The position numbers and the translations under genes are program-made. Under the pieces are notes generated by a model. It did not search any database. It was given only the letters and a program-made list of their open reading frames with translations, and had not been told where the DNA came from. Of a DNA stretch of 64,000 nucleotides, positions 18,901-27,600 are shown one piece after another (within the stretch, counting starts at the first letter, position 1; each line of letters opens with the position of its first letter). The stretch is from NCBI GenBank assembly GCA_902168105.1, contig CABHOY010000030.1, positions 248,001-312,000 of the forward strand, written 5' to 3'. Origin of the DNA: an uncultured Flavihumibacter sp. GTDB lineage: Bacteria > Bacteroidota > Bacteroidia > Chitinophagales > Chitinophagaceae.

Positions 18901-19481
18901 GAGGCCGCAGATCTTACTGTGATCTCCTGTGTTTTAAACCCTGTGTAACTGATCCTGATGATACTATCCCCGCCGGTTTTATGCAGAAAAAAAGCGCCTT
19001 TCTCATTTGTCCTTGTACCCACGCCGCCTGCGCCCCGCAGATTGATGGTAGCCCCTTCCAGCGGTGTGCCATCAGCCGTGGTAACAATACCTCTTACAAT
19101 TATTCCTTCCTCCTGTGTCGTACTCTCAGGTATATCCATTCCTTCTTTCCTGAAAATGCCGATCGTCTTGCCACGCAGGTCCCATGAATATCCGTGGGCG
19201 CTTAATAGTTTATCCAGTACTTGTGTAAGCGGAGTATTGCTTTCATGCACAGTTACTTTGAGATGGTCATTAACAGACTGATTATTGTAAAAGAAATTAT
19301 ATCCTGTCTCTTTCTTAATGATATTGAAAAGTTCAGCAAGGCCAATGTTTTCATATTGCAGGGATATTTTTCGTTCCATACGATGGCCCTGGGCCTGTGT
19401 AGTAAAATTCGCATAAGGGGAAATAAGCAGAACAATGACCCCGAGCCCATATAATATATGGACCCAACTACGGTGAGACAT
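15945..19481 (-). CDS. SusC/RagA-family TonB-linked outer-membrane transporter with STN signalling domain
   Basis: 1178 residues from the ATG at 19481 (MSHRSWVHILYGLGVIVLL). An upstream TTG at 19541 would add 20 residues before the signal peptide and is unlikely. Domain order after the signal: an STN domain (about 40-110; ISLQYENIGLAELFNIIKKETGYNFFY), a carboxypeptidase-regulatory-like beta domain (IVRGIVTTADGTPLEGATINL), a TonB plug (SNEAYISIRGRS, DVESITILKDAAAASIWG, NGVIVITTKKG) and a 22-strand-type barrel to the C-terminal Phe. It imports a ligand across the outer membrane with SusD. The STN domain normally contacts a FecR anti-sigma factor, and a FecI/FecR pair sits just upstream on the other strand, so import and signalling are probably coupled. 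Confidence 0.95.
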   Translation of the reverse strand: MSHRSWVHILYGLGVIVLLISPYANFTTQAQGHRMERKISLQYENIGLAELFNIIKKETGYNFFYNNQSVNDHLKVTVHESNTPLTQVLDKLLSAHGYSWDLRGKTIGIFRKEGMDIPESTTQEEGIIVRGIVTTADGTPLEGATINLRGAGGVGTRTNEKGAFFLHKTGGDSIIRISYTGFKTQEITVRSAASLRVVLAPMITDLAVVAVRSNGYQKIPAERATGSFVQVNNQLLNRRIGATILERLEGVASGVLFPNKNIPPLSNEAYISIRGRSTILANAQPLVVVDNFPYNGDINLLNPNDVESITILKDAAAASIWGAFSGNGVIVITTKKGTLHQPLKVEVNTNLTIGAKPDLFYNPAFLGASEFIDVEKTLFDKGFYDADLSNDYSYPVISPVVELLDKKRSGLMSAAAADAAIDQLRRNDVRKDYEKYFYRNSVNQQYAVNVSSGGDKSAYLLSVGYDRLLDNKVANASSRFTINNYSTFHLWNRVELSSGVSFVLNKDNRDGSVGTITPEGGKSVYYPYAQLADANGNALPLPKDFRYSFVSELKGDGLLDWTYKPLDEIKLIDNVERKYHIRFNPGFKVNIIDGLNAEIRYQFEKQIGKGENYNSVNSYTVRNLYNLFTQVEGGSVSHPIPLGGMMTENQIELTSNNYRGQLNFNRTFNDRHTVAAIAGVEQRETVTEENIHVYMGYNKETHTYNNALDYSRYYDAYRYLGEAGYIPNVNMLRRFSNIFISYFGNASYSLDRKYTISGSVRLDQSNILGIKTNQRGVPLWSVGLGWELSKASFYRIGWLPYLKMRMTYGYNGNLDPALSGKLVIVYADNANPVGLPQAGIANQPNPFLRWEKAGMFNVGIDFETKNKMLGGSVEYYLKRGTDLIGNQIVSMQTGTNIFRGNSADMRGGGVDVSLTSYNVNREVNWVTDLLFSYNWDKITEYKLNTTVNDVIAIGDGSSSALLPVIGRPVYGVYSYKWGGLDRETGDPLGYIDGKISKDYNGIMSGNDEASIVYNGPARPTVFGAIRNTFSYRRISLSVNLAYKLRYYFRRPSISYNSLFNYWNGGHKDYSLRWQQPGDELHTNVPSMIYPEIDNRDNFYRYSSPLVEKGDHVRLQDLRIGYSLNPLFLSKKGIDDLQIYFYANNLGIVWKSNKAGLDPDYVMGYPAPRTFSLGCKATF

Positions 19482-19923
19482 ATCATCAGGAATTATAGTG
19501 GCCAATAAAACGTTTACTACAATTGCACAATGCCTGAACAAACGAGTTTAACGATTGTATTTCTACTGTGACAGGTTATCTGAAAAAGCTTTAGTGGACA
19601 AAAATCATTTTTTTTAAAACCCGGAAATCCGGTCCTGTTTTTTTAGCGTATATGTACTCAGTGCCAGAACAATCTCAATAAAAGACATCCACGATTCTCA
19701 GCCGCACGCAAGGACCTAAAAGACAAGCATTTACAGCACTGTAGCATTGTTTACTTACTTATCTCAGGATATTCTTTACAAATCGTTAACATGAGTACCC
19801 ATAAGTTAATTTCAAAATAACATATATGTCTTTAGTACTTTCGCCCCGCTTTTTAAACAACACAAATTGTATCTGCTACCGGGGGAGAAGCACAACATTC
19901 GTAAATAGTAAAGGGTTTATATA
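19482..19923. promoter_or_regulatory. Divergent control region between SusC and the FecI-type sigma gene
   Basis: 442 bases with no gene. It must hold the promoters of the minus-strand uptake unit and the plus-strand sigma/anti-sigma pair. TACTTTCG at 19836-19843 is a one-mismatch version of the Bacteroidota TAnnTTTG box and could serve the sigma gene, but no good upstream box is seen. A short CCGG repeat before a T run near 19620-19645 is too tight to fold well. Some promoter elements here should be read by the ECF sigma itself. Confidence 0.35.
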
Positions 19924-20457
19924 ATGCGTCATGCGAATACTAACGATCTGCCTGTTGCAGACGATAATGTTACATACGAAAATATATTTGAGGACCATGC
20001 CAAGGCACTATGGGCGGAAGCCTACCGGTTATTAAAAGATAGCCAGGACGCCAAAGACATTGTTCAGGAGCTGATCATAGAAATATGGGAAAAGCGCTCC
20101 CTATCAAAAGTACAGACCAATGTACGGTCCTACCTGTTCCAATCCCTCCGTTATAAATGCTATCGCTATATTAAGAACAGGGATTCGGAAGACTGCCGGA
20201 AAGACGCATGGTCATTCTGCCAGGATATTTCCACCAAAGCAGAAACCAGTATAGAAAAAGAAGAGCTTAAACGCTCTATCTCTGCCGCTATCAAAGCCCT
20301 CCCCCTGCAGTCGTCCAACATCTTTACACAAGTCTTTATTGAAGGTAAAAAAAGAAAGGAAGTGGCCCTCGATCTTGGCCTTTCTATCAATACCGTCAAT
20401 GTACATATCTATACTGCCTGCAAAAAATTACAGGAGAAACTAAAAAAGGTTCTGTAA
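19924..20457 (+). CDS. FecI-like ECF sigma-70 factor
   Basis: 177 residues. Sigma region 2 covers about 25-95 (FEDHAKALWAEAYRLLKDSQDAKDIVQELIIEIWEKR, VRSYLFQSLRYKCYRYIK). Region 4 covers about 120-172, with the helix-turn-helix EVALDLGLSINTVNVHIYTACKKLQEKL. It belongs to the ECF group that is greatly expanded in Bacteroidota, where each sigma pairs with a FecR gene and a SusC-type receptor. It directs RNA polymerase to its cognate uptake operon when the outer-membrane receptor senses ligand. The FecR gene follows after 42 bases and the likely target SusC lies divergently upstream. This local pairing is inference from gene order. Confidence 0.92.
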   Translation: MRHANTNDLPVADDNVTYENIFEDHAKALWAEAYRLLKDSQDAKDIVQELIIEIWEKRSLSKVQTNVRSYLFQSLRYKCYRYIKNRDSEDCRKDAWSFCQDISTKAETSIEKEELKRSISAAIKALPLQSSNIFTQVFIEGKKRKEVALDLGLSINTVNVHIYTACKKLQEKLKKVL

Positions 20458-20499
20458 GCACTAAAGCTTTTATACTGGTATTGTCACTATGAGAAGTAC

Positions 20500-21645
20500 A
20501 TGGAGAGCAGATCTGACATACACGAGTTATTAATGCTTAAGCTTACAGGCGGTCTGAGTAAAGACCAGCAGGTAGAGGTCGATGCATTAATTGAGAGCGA
20601 TCCTGAGGTGAACAACGCCTGGAATAACATCCAGGACTATTACCTCCGGCACCCGAAACATCGGACGGACTTTGAAAGTATCTCGACCGGAGATCTCATG
20701 TCCGGCATAAAAGATAAAGTAGCGCCGCAAAAACGATCCTTCCGCATCGGGAAATTGATGATGGCTGTCGCCACAGCGGCTGCTGTTACCGGAGCAGGAG
20801 TATTCATTTACATTGTCTTAAAAACCAACCATTCCTCTAAAGTCCTGTCGGCCGTTCATAAGAGTATTCCTGCTAAAAGTGTTTACCTTGAACTGAGGAA
20901 TGGCCAGATCATAGATCTCTCCGGCGGAGAACAACATCCCCAAACAGAAGATGGGCAGGTTGTACTCAATAACAGCCGGAATATACTCACTTTCGTTGCA
21001 AACAGGGACAACAGCGGACTGAATAAACTGGTAGTGCCCCGGGGTAAAGATTATTCCATAAGACTCTCCGATGGTACCGAGATCCGGATGAATGCCGGCA
21101 GTACCCTGCAGTTCCCCTTCGGGTTCGCAGGTAACTCCCGGGAAATATCCCTTACCGGGGAAGCATATATAAAAGTAGCCACAGCAGCCGACCAACCTTT
21201 TACCGTACACACTCCTGACGCCACCATACAGGTACTCGGTACCGAATTTAATGTTAACACATATAATCCGGGGAAAGCCGCCATCTCGTTGGTGCAGGGA
21301 GCCGTAAAAGTGCTGGCAGATAAACAGGAAGTCATACTTAAACCAGGTTTCCAGGCAGATTGTACTACTCAAAATGGGATCAATACGCATCCATTTGATA
21401 AAAACGACGTACTTTCATGGCTGGAAGGAAAATATGAGTTCAAGGAGACACCGCTTAGTGAGATAATACCTATACTGGAAAGATGGTATGACGTCAAGAT
21501 CATAACCGACCATCCTGCTGTAGCCAAGAAAACATTTAATGTGCAGATCAACAGATCAGAAGGGATTGAAGGTTTCCTGGAGATGTTGAAGATAATCCGA
21601 AGTGCAGACTATTATTACAAAAATGATACTATACATATTAAATAG
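20500..21645 (+). CDS. FecR-family anti-sigma factor
   Basis: 381 residues. The cytoplasmic N-terminus (about 1-80) should hold the sigma factor. One transmembrane helix follows near 86-108 (LMMAVATAAAVTGAGVFIYIVL). The periplasmic FecR domain runs from about 175 (LVVPRGKDYSIRLSDGTEIRMNAGSTLQFP, REISLTGEAYIKV, VLGTEFNVNTY). A C-terminal DUF4974-type domain closes the protein (YEFKETPLSEIIPILERWYDVKI... FNVQI). The C-terminal part contacts the STN domain of the receptor; on ligand binding the anti-sigma is cleaved or altered and the sigma is released. Length and order are normal. A terminator follows. Confidence 0.93.
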   Translation: MESRSDIHELLMLKLTGGLSKDQQVEVDALIESDPEVNNAWNNIQDYYLRHPKHRTDFESISTGDLMSGIKDKVAPQKRSFRIGKLMMAVATAAAVTGAGVFIYIVLKTNHSSKVLSAVHKSIPAKSVYLELRNGQIIDLSGGEQHPQTEDGQVVLNNSRNILTFVANRDNSGLNKLVVPRGKDYSIRLSDGTEIRMNAGSTLQFPFGFAGNSREISLTGEAYIKVATAADQPFTVHTPDATIQVLGTEFNVNTYNPGKAAISLVQGAVKVLADKQEVILKPGFQADCTTQNGINTHPFDKNDVLSWLEGKYEFKETPLSEIIPILERWYDVKIITDHPAVAKKTFNVQINRSEGIEGFLEMLKIIRSADYYYKNDTIHIK

Positions 21646-21712
21646 TACCGTACGGCCGTAATGCCGCCCGCGAATACTATTATCTTCGTTTACGAACAAT
21701 GCAAAATGAAAT

Positions 21713-21747
21713 ACCGGTACTTTATTCCTTTAGTGCCGGTTTTTTTT
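21713..21747 (+). terminator. Terminator after the FecR gene
   Basis: ACCGGTACT (21713-21721) pairs with AGTGCCGGT (21732-21740), a 9-bp stem with one G-T pair and a 10-nt loop, followed by a run of Ts to 21747. It lies about 70 bases past the FecR stop. Confidence 0.85.
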
Positions 21748-21779
21748 GTCCTCTCGTAAACGGTATATTATATCCTGAA

Positions 21780-21995
21780 TTAATAAGCAGGAGGTTTTTT
21801 TGCCGTTTTTTCCTCATTTTCCAAACGCTCATCCAGCTGTTCGTCGCTCATTTCCCATTCTGCCTCATCTTCAGCTGATTCCGTTTCATCAAATGCTCCG
21901 CCTGATCCGGTATGTACTATTTCGTCTTCATTACCGGCATCGGACAATTGCTCATTGTTCCTGTCTGAATATAAGTAAAAATCTATCATACACAT
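21780..21995 (-). CDS. Small acidic protein, hypothetical
   Basis: 71 residues, or 69 from the second Met at 21989. It is strongly acidic, with many Glu and Asp (GNEDEIVHT, DETESAEDEAEWEMSDEQLDERLENEE), and ends in a short basic Lys/Pro tail. There is no signal peptide or transmembrane segment. The biased but ordered composition and an ATG start make a real gene more likely than chance, but no family is recognised. It stands alone between the FecR terminator and the end of the two-component kinase gene. An opposite-strand frame over the same bases is Pro/His-rich and looks like its shadow. Confidence 0.45.
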   Translation of the reverse strand: MCMIDFYLYSDRNNEQLSDAGNEDEIVHTGSGGAFDETESAEDEAEWEMSDEQLDERLENEEKTAKKPPAY

Positions 21996-22063
21996 ATTGA
22001 ATGGGCTCTTGCCCGTCTTTCAACATTTAATTTATGATTTTTTTTTCTTACCTGATAGCTTTT

Positions 22064-23149
22064 TTATCTCCTCCACTGAAAATAAAAGGTACTTCCCTCC
22101 CCCAATTTCGACTCGACCCACACCTTTCCCCCCTGGGTCTCTACCAGCAATTTCAGGATGTTCAGCCCTATACCAGTGCCTTTGTCGTCTTCATTGTCCA
22201 CTTTTTCGAACAGGCGGAAAATGCGCTCATTGTCCTTTTCCTCAATACCAGGACCGTTATCCTTAACGTAAAATTCATAAAAATCCCCCGCAGGCGTTCC
22301 CCCTATAAAGATCTCCCCGGTTTCCTTATCGTTATATTTAATTGCGTTTGTTAACAGGTTCTGGAATACCTGCTGCAGTTTCTGCTTGCTGGTATGGATC
22401 AACGGCATCCCCTCCTCTATTTCTATCCTGACATGTGCCGGCGGGAACAATAACCTGGTAAGCTGCTGCAACAGGTCAGCTACGTCCACGTCTTCCTCCA
22501 TATGCCTGAACTGATGTTCCCGGCTATAGTCCAGGATGGCCGTTATCATATCCGCCAGCTGCGATGTGGCATTGATAGCCATATCCGTATATTCGGTCAG
22601 GAAAGCCGACTTGCTGATCTCTTCCTCTTCCTTCATCAGCATCAGCAACCCGGTAATACCTGACAATGGCGACTTAAGGTCATGCGCCACCACGTGCATA
22701 AACCGCTCCAGCTGACCGTTGATCAACTCCTTGTCTTTTAATGCCTGTCTCAATTCATGTTGATAAAGGTAGAGTCGCTCAAATACATCTACCTTGGCGC
22801 GGGTCATGTTAATGTCTAATGGTTTGGACAGATAATCCACTGCCCCTTTTTCGAAACCTTTAAGTACATGGTACTCATCCTTGTTTATCGCGGTTACAAA
22901 AATGATAGAAATATCACGGGTTTTAGGATTAGCCTTTAACAGTCGCGCCACTTCAAATCCATCCATATCCGGCATCTGCACGTCAAGCATGATCAGCCCG
23001 ATATCTTCATTTTTCAAGACCTGTTTTAATGCCTCATTTCCTGACGTAGCGTGTATGAAATTCCTGTTGTCGGCAAGCAGCATCTGTTCCAATGACAGCA
23101 GGTTTTCCATCCGGTCATCTACTAACAGAATCGTAAATTTCTTAGTCAT
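22064..23149 (-). CDS. Response regulator-histidine kinase (REC-HisKA-HATPase)
   Basis: 361 residues, cytoplasmic. An N-terminal receiver domain (about 5-120; LLVDDRMEN, phospho-acceptor Asp56 in IMLDVQMPDMDG, Lys109 in LSKPLD) precedes a dimerisation/phosphotransfer domain with His156 in VVAHDLKSPL, then a HATPase domain (NLLTNAIKYN, DNGPGIEEKD, KGTGIGLNI). The receiver in front suggests the kinase is switched by phosphate passed from another protein, probably the large hybrid kinase at the start of this operon. It is last in the run kinase, CheR, CheB, REC-kinase, 52 bases after CheB. Confidence 0.92.
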   Translation of the reverse strand: MTKKFTILLVDDRMENLLSLEQMLLADNRNFIHATSGNEALKQVLKNEDIGLIMLDVQMPDMDGFEVARLLKANPKTRDISIIFVTAINKDEYHVLKGFEKGAVDYLSKPLDINMTRAKVDVFERLYLYQHELRQALKDKELINGQLERFMHVVAHDLKSPLSGITGLLMLMKEEEEISKSAFLTEYTDMAINATSQLADMITAILDYSREHQFRHMEEDVDVADLLQQLTRLLFPPAHVRIEIEEGMPLIHTSKQKLQQVFQNLLTNAIKYNDKETGEIFIGGTPAGDFYEFYVKDNGPGIEEKDNERIFRLFEKVDNEDDKGTGIGLNILKLLVETQGGKVWVESKLGEGSTFYFQWRR

Positions 23150-23201
23150 CTCTAAACTCTTTTAACGGCTATTCCGAAGGTATATACGAAACAATCCTTA
23201 T

Positions 23202-23762
23202 TTACGTTTCACCAACAATTATTTTCTTAATGTTCTCAATGGAGAGCACCTGGACCCCTCCGCACATTTCAATAGCCGATTGCGGCATCGCCTCAAATGC
23301 AGCTGTCTGCGGGTCCTGAACAACACCCCTTCCTCCGGCAGTGATGATCTGGCATAGACCGGCGGCGCCATCCTTGTTAGCCCCACTCAGCAATATGCCC
23401 AATGTTCTTGCACCATACACTTCAGCTACGCTGCTAAAGGTCATATCAATCGACGGACGACTATAGTTCACCAATTCGGAATAGTCCAGCATGAAAGTCC
23501 TGTCTGCTTCCACCATCAAGTGATAGTTCTGTGGCGCCAGATAAACACAATGTTCCCTTACAGGCTCTTTATCTTCCGGTTCAACAATCCTTCTCCTGGT
23601 AGATAATAAACGCCCCATTTCGCTCTGTACGTTACGAAGGCGATGTAATACAATGATCACAGGCGCTGTCAGACGATCGGGCAACGCGTCCAGCAACTCC
23701 GTCAGCACAAGCAGACTGCCGGCCGAACCTCCGATTGTAATAACGTCAAATTTGTTATTCAT
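23202..23762 (-). CDS. CheB-type protein-glutamate methylesterase domain (stand-alone)
   Basis: 186 residues, only the catalytic domain of CheB, without the usual N-terminal receiver. The catalytic triad can be placed: Ser13 in ITIGGSAGS, His40 in IIVLHR, and the Asp of LSGANKDGAAGL near 132. Other family motifs (VYLAPQNYHLMV, SRPSIDMTFSS, VVQDPQTAAFEAMPQSAI) are intact. Classical CheB removes methyl esters from chemoreceptors. No chemoreceptor, CheA or CheW gene is present here. Paired with CheR beside hybrid kinases, it more likely acts on, or simply regulates, the neighbouring kinases, as seen in CheB-CheR-PAS-kinase fusion proteins. Confidence 0.92.
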   Translation of the reverse strand: MNNKFDVITIGGSAGSLLVLTELLDALPDRLTAPVIIVLHRLRNVQSEMGRLLSTRRRIVEPEDKEPVREHCVYLAPQNYHLMVEADRTFMLDYSELVNYSRPSIDMTFSSVAEVYGARTLGILLSGANKDGAAGLCQIITAGGRGVVQDPQTAAFEAMPQSAIEMCGGVQVLSIENIKKIIVGET

Positions 23763-23788
23763 AAAGTGACTATCAAAAAAAAGAGCTG

Positions 23789-24610
23789 CTATTCTTTACG
23801 CCGGTATATCTTATTATGTGCATGTACTACTTCAAATTTCCCCTGCAGATCTGCAAAACGCATGGTTTCCTTGATCCCCATCGCCAGATATCCCCTTGAT
23901 GACAAACTATCGAAAAAGAGCTGTAATACCGAGTTCTGAAGCTCCCTGTTGAAATAAATAAATACATTCCGGCAGCAGATCAGCTGAAACTCGTTAAAGA
24001 CCTTATCCGTTACCAGGTTGTGCTGAAAGAATGCAATATGCTGCCGTAATTCTTTTTTGATAAGTACGTTATCGTACCTGGCTGTATAATAATTGGAAAA
24101 GTCGGCCAGACCGCCCGACTGAATATAGTTCTGTGTAAAATCCTTCATGTTGTCCAGCGGCAGGATACCGGCAGAAGCACGCTCCAGGTTAGCTGGGTTC
24201 AGATCTGTTGCGTAGATCTTCGTCCTGCCTAACAGCCCTGCTTCCTGTAACAATATGGCCATTGAAAACACCTCCTCTCCCGTAGAACAACCGGCATGCC
24301 ATATTTTGATATTGGGGTAAGCGGCCAGTTTAGGTAAGACCTGTTCCCGTAAAGACTTGTAGAAACCGGGGTCTCTGAACATTTCCGTAACATTCACCGT
24401 AACGTACTGTATCAACCTGGAGAAAAGGTCCTGATCATTCACCAATCTGTATTTAAGCTCAAAAACGGAATTCAGTTGCATATGCCCCATAAAGCGGAGC
24501 AATCGCCGTTTAATGGACGCCTGTGCATAGCCGGTGAAATCGTATCCGTATTGTAACTTAATGATGTTGATGATATCAAGGAAATCAGCATTGGAGATAA
24601 CCTCATTCAT
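23789..24610 (-). CDS. CheR-type protein-glutamate O-methyltransferase
   Basis: 273 residues. The N-terminal helical CheR domain (about 8-75; YGYDFTGYAQASIKRRLLRFM) is followed by the SAM-binding methyltransferase domain: VTVNVTEMFRDPGFY, KIWHAGCSTGEEVFSMAI (SAM glycine motif), KIYATDLNP and LICCRNVFIYF. It methylates glutamates of signalling proteins using S-adenosylmethionine. The gene lies 15 bases after the large kinase and 26 bases before CheB, so the methylation/demethylation pair is expressed with both kinases. With no chemoreceptors near, the target is probably a coiled-coil segment of a local kinase; this is inference. Confidence 0.93.
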   Translation of the reverse strand: MNEVISNADFLDIINIIKLQYGYDFTGYAQASIKRRLLRFMGHMQLNSVFELKYRLVNDQDLFSRLIQYVTVNVTEMFRDPGFYKSLREQVLPKLAAYPNIKIWHAGCSTGEEVFSMAILLQEAGLLGRTKIYATDLNPANLERASAGILPLDNMKDFTQNYIQSGGLADFSNYYTARYDNVLIKKELRQHIAFFQHNLVTDKVFNEFQLICCRNVFIYFNRELQNSVLQLFFDSLSSRGYLAMGIKETMRFADLQGKFEVVHAHNKIYRRKE

Positions 24611-24625
24611 AATAAACTACAAGAT

Positions 24626-27600
24626 TTACACCATCCACACACGTATTAAAGACAAAAGTTTGCTGCTATCTATTGGTTTTGCGATATAGTCAGAGGCCCC
24701 CGCTGCAATACACTTCTCCCTGTCGCCGGTCATTGCTTTCGCAGTCAGGGCTATTACCGGCAGGTGTTTATGCCGCACATTCGCTCGGATATGCCGCATT
24801 GCTTCATAGCCATCCATCTCGGGCATCATAATGTCCATAAGCACAAGGCGTATATCCTTATGCTCTTCCAGCTTCTCAATTGCTTCTTTTCCATCTGCTG
24901 CAGGGATCACCTCTATTCCCTGTTCTTCCAGCAGTGCGCTGAGAGAAAATACATTCCGCATATCATCATCTGCTAACAGTACCTTTTTGCCCGACAGATC
25001 ATTTTCCGCCGCTGCAACCAGAGCCGTTTGTTTTTGGGGTGTCTCCTTCAGTTTATACAAAAAGAGTTCCAATTCATCCATCAATCTGTCAGTAGAGAAG
25101 GTAGAATTTCTAACAATGGCTGCTGCTTCCTTCTTTAATTTCAGCTCATCGGCTTCTGAAATATCATGATCAAGATATACAATGATAGGCATTGCCTTAT
25201 TGCCCGCCAGCTGTCTGAGCCTATTCAGTTTACCGATCCCGGCTTCAATGTCCGTTCCTGCATCCAGTATAATGGCATCATAGTTCTTTTGTTGCAGCTC
25301 ACCGGCGGCAGCGTCCTGGCTCTCCACATGGTTGTACTGTGTTTTCAGCTGCCTTTTATCGCTGAGCGACTGCAACGATGGATGGTTCAGCAGTACGCCG
25401 TCAGAGACGATCAGCACTTTCTTGAAACGCGCCTGCAGTTGCTCACTGATGCCTGAGAATACCGACTCCATATCAGGCCCCTGTAAAGGCTTTTGCGTAT
25501 AGCCTTCGATCTTATCCCTGATCTGGATCGATATTTCTCCTGCTGATATAACGTGTACCAGTATATGTTTAAGGTCGTCATGGCTCTTGAGGATCTTCAG
25601 CATACTCGTACCATCTATCAAAGGCAGGTTCATATCCAGCAGGATGGCTACCGGAAGGTACTTACGCGCAAAGAACAGACCATCGTTACCATTCAGGGCC
25701 ACAATGGTCTTATATCCTTTATCCCTCGCAAAATCCCGGAGGATAGTTGCAAAGTTCACGTCATCTTCCACGATCAATATCAGCTTATCCTGTTTGCTGA
25801 AACTACTCCTGTCGTCGGCCACCTGCACCGCTTCTGACGCCGGATGCTCCGGAATAGGCACAACCGGTAACACTTCTTTTTCGGGTAGCTCAATTTTTTC
25901 TTCCGCTTTCACAGTTAACGGCGCCTTGCCGGCATCCATCACCACCGTGAAGGTGCTTCCTTTTCCTTCCTTGCTTTCAAGCCTGATCTCTCCGCCTAAC
26001 CGTTTCATCAGTTCCTTGCTGATGGAAAGTCCCAATCCCGTTCCACCGTATTTGCGACTGGTAGAACCATCCACCTGGCGGAAAGCTTCAAAGATCAGTT
26101 GCTGTTTTTCTACCGGAATACCTGTTCCGCTATCGCTTACTGCAATATGCAGCCCGTCAGTCGCCTGCATTAGTCCGAGTTTAATAACACCACCGCCCGG
26201 TGTAAACTTGAATGCATTTGACAGCAGGTTTTTGATCACCTGTTCCAGCCTTTGCGGATCGGTGTGGATCATCTCCGGAACACCCGGTAATATTTCAGTA
26301 GTAAAACGAATGTTCTTTTGCTCTGCCACTACATGGAACAACTGCTCCAGATCACTTACCATGCCTTTAACGGATACCTGCTCGATGTTCATTTCCACTT
26401 TGCCGGCTTCTATCTTCGAAAGGTCCAGGATATCGTTAATAAGCTTTAACAGGTCTGAACCCGATTTATGAATGATACCCGCATATTCTACCTGTTTGTT
26501 ACTGAGATTGCTGTCCTTATTTTCTTCCAGCAACCGTGCTAATATCAGCACACTGTTGAGGGGCGTACGCAGCTCGTGCGACATATTTGCCAGGAATTCT
26601 GACTTATACCTGCTGCTCTGTTCCAGTTCCTGCGCCTTTTCAGATAGTTCTTCCCTTGCAATCTCCAGTGCCTTGTTCTGCACGCTCATTTCATCATTTA
26701 CCTGTCTCAGCTCTTCTTCCTGTACGCGCAGCTCTTCTTCCGAAGCCTGCAGGATCTCCGACTGGCGTGTAAGTTCTTCATTTGACTGCCGCAGTTCTTC
26801 CTGTTGCGTTTCCAATGTCTCCTTCTGCTCCTGTACCCGCTCCAGCAATTGCATCACTCTTGTCCTCGAATCTGCAGCATTCATTGCAACAGCAATTGCA
26901 TTGCTGGTAGTACGCAATAACTCCAGTATGCCTGCCTCCACCTTTCCAAACACAACCAGTTCTATCACGCCCATCAGATCGTCATTGTGCCATAGGGGCA
27001 GACATACGATCCCTCCTGGTAACATATTACCACTGCCTGTTTCAATATTCCAGTAACTGGCAGGCACATTCTCTATAACCGTAATATCCTTTTTTGTGGC
27101 GGCATAACCGGTAATGCCTTCTTCGAGGGCATATTCCCGTTTTACAGTGGCAGGAAGCGCAACACCCGAACATAATTTCAACAGACCGCTCTTTCCATCA
27201 AAACAATAAAATGCGCCTGCGGGTGCTTTCAGATATTTCACCATTACATCGAGACATCTTTTTGCCACGACGCCCACTTCCAGTTCTCCGCTCAGACTCT
27301 CATTGATCCTTGACATTCCCGTCAGCAACCAGTTATTATCAGTTGTTATCTTATTAAGATCTTCCACGTCCTGCAGCCTTCTTCTCAATTCCTGCTGGAT
27401 CTTCATCCTGCTGCTCAGTTCACGGAAAGAAACTATCATTAGGGTAATGGCCACCAGCAAAATGAAAATGGTATTAAGCACCACCACAGTATTTGCCCTT
27501 CCCACTGACGCTTTGTTAACTGCCGTCCGGTTGATGAGCAATGTCCTCTCCTCTGCGATCATTGCCTGTATTACACTATGTACCGTATCCAGGTACGGCC

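Noticed and set aside
19482..19541. TTG start for SusC at 19541
   Set aside because: The 20 extra residues precede a complete signal peptide that begins at the ATG at 19481.
19600..19650. Terminator near the CCGG repeat upstream of SusC
   Set aside because: The arms CCGGA and TCCGG leave only a 2-base loop, and the position is upstream of both neighbouring genes.
23202..24610. Chemotaxis operon
   Set aside because: CheR and CheB are present, but there is no CheA, CheW, CheY-motor partner or methyl-accepting receptor; the flanking genes are hybrid kinases.
25587..27056. Long plus-strand open frames of 294 and 194 codons
   Set aside because: They are Ser/Cys-rich antisense shadows of the hybrid kinase gene, with no start signal or domain.
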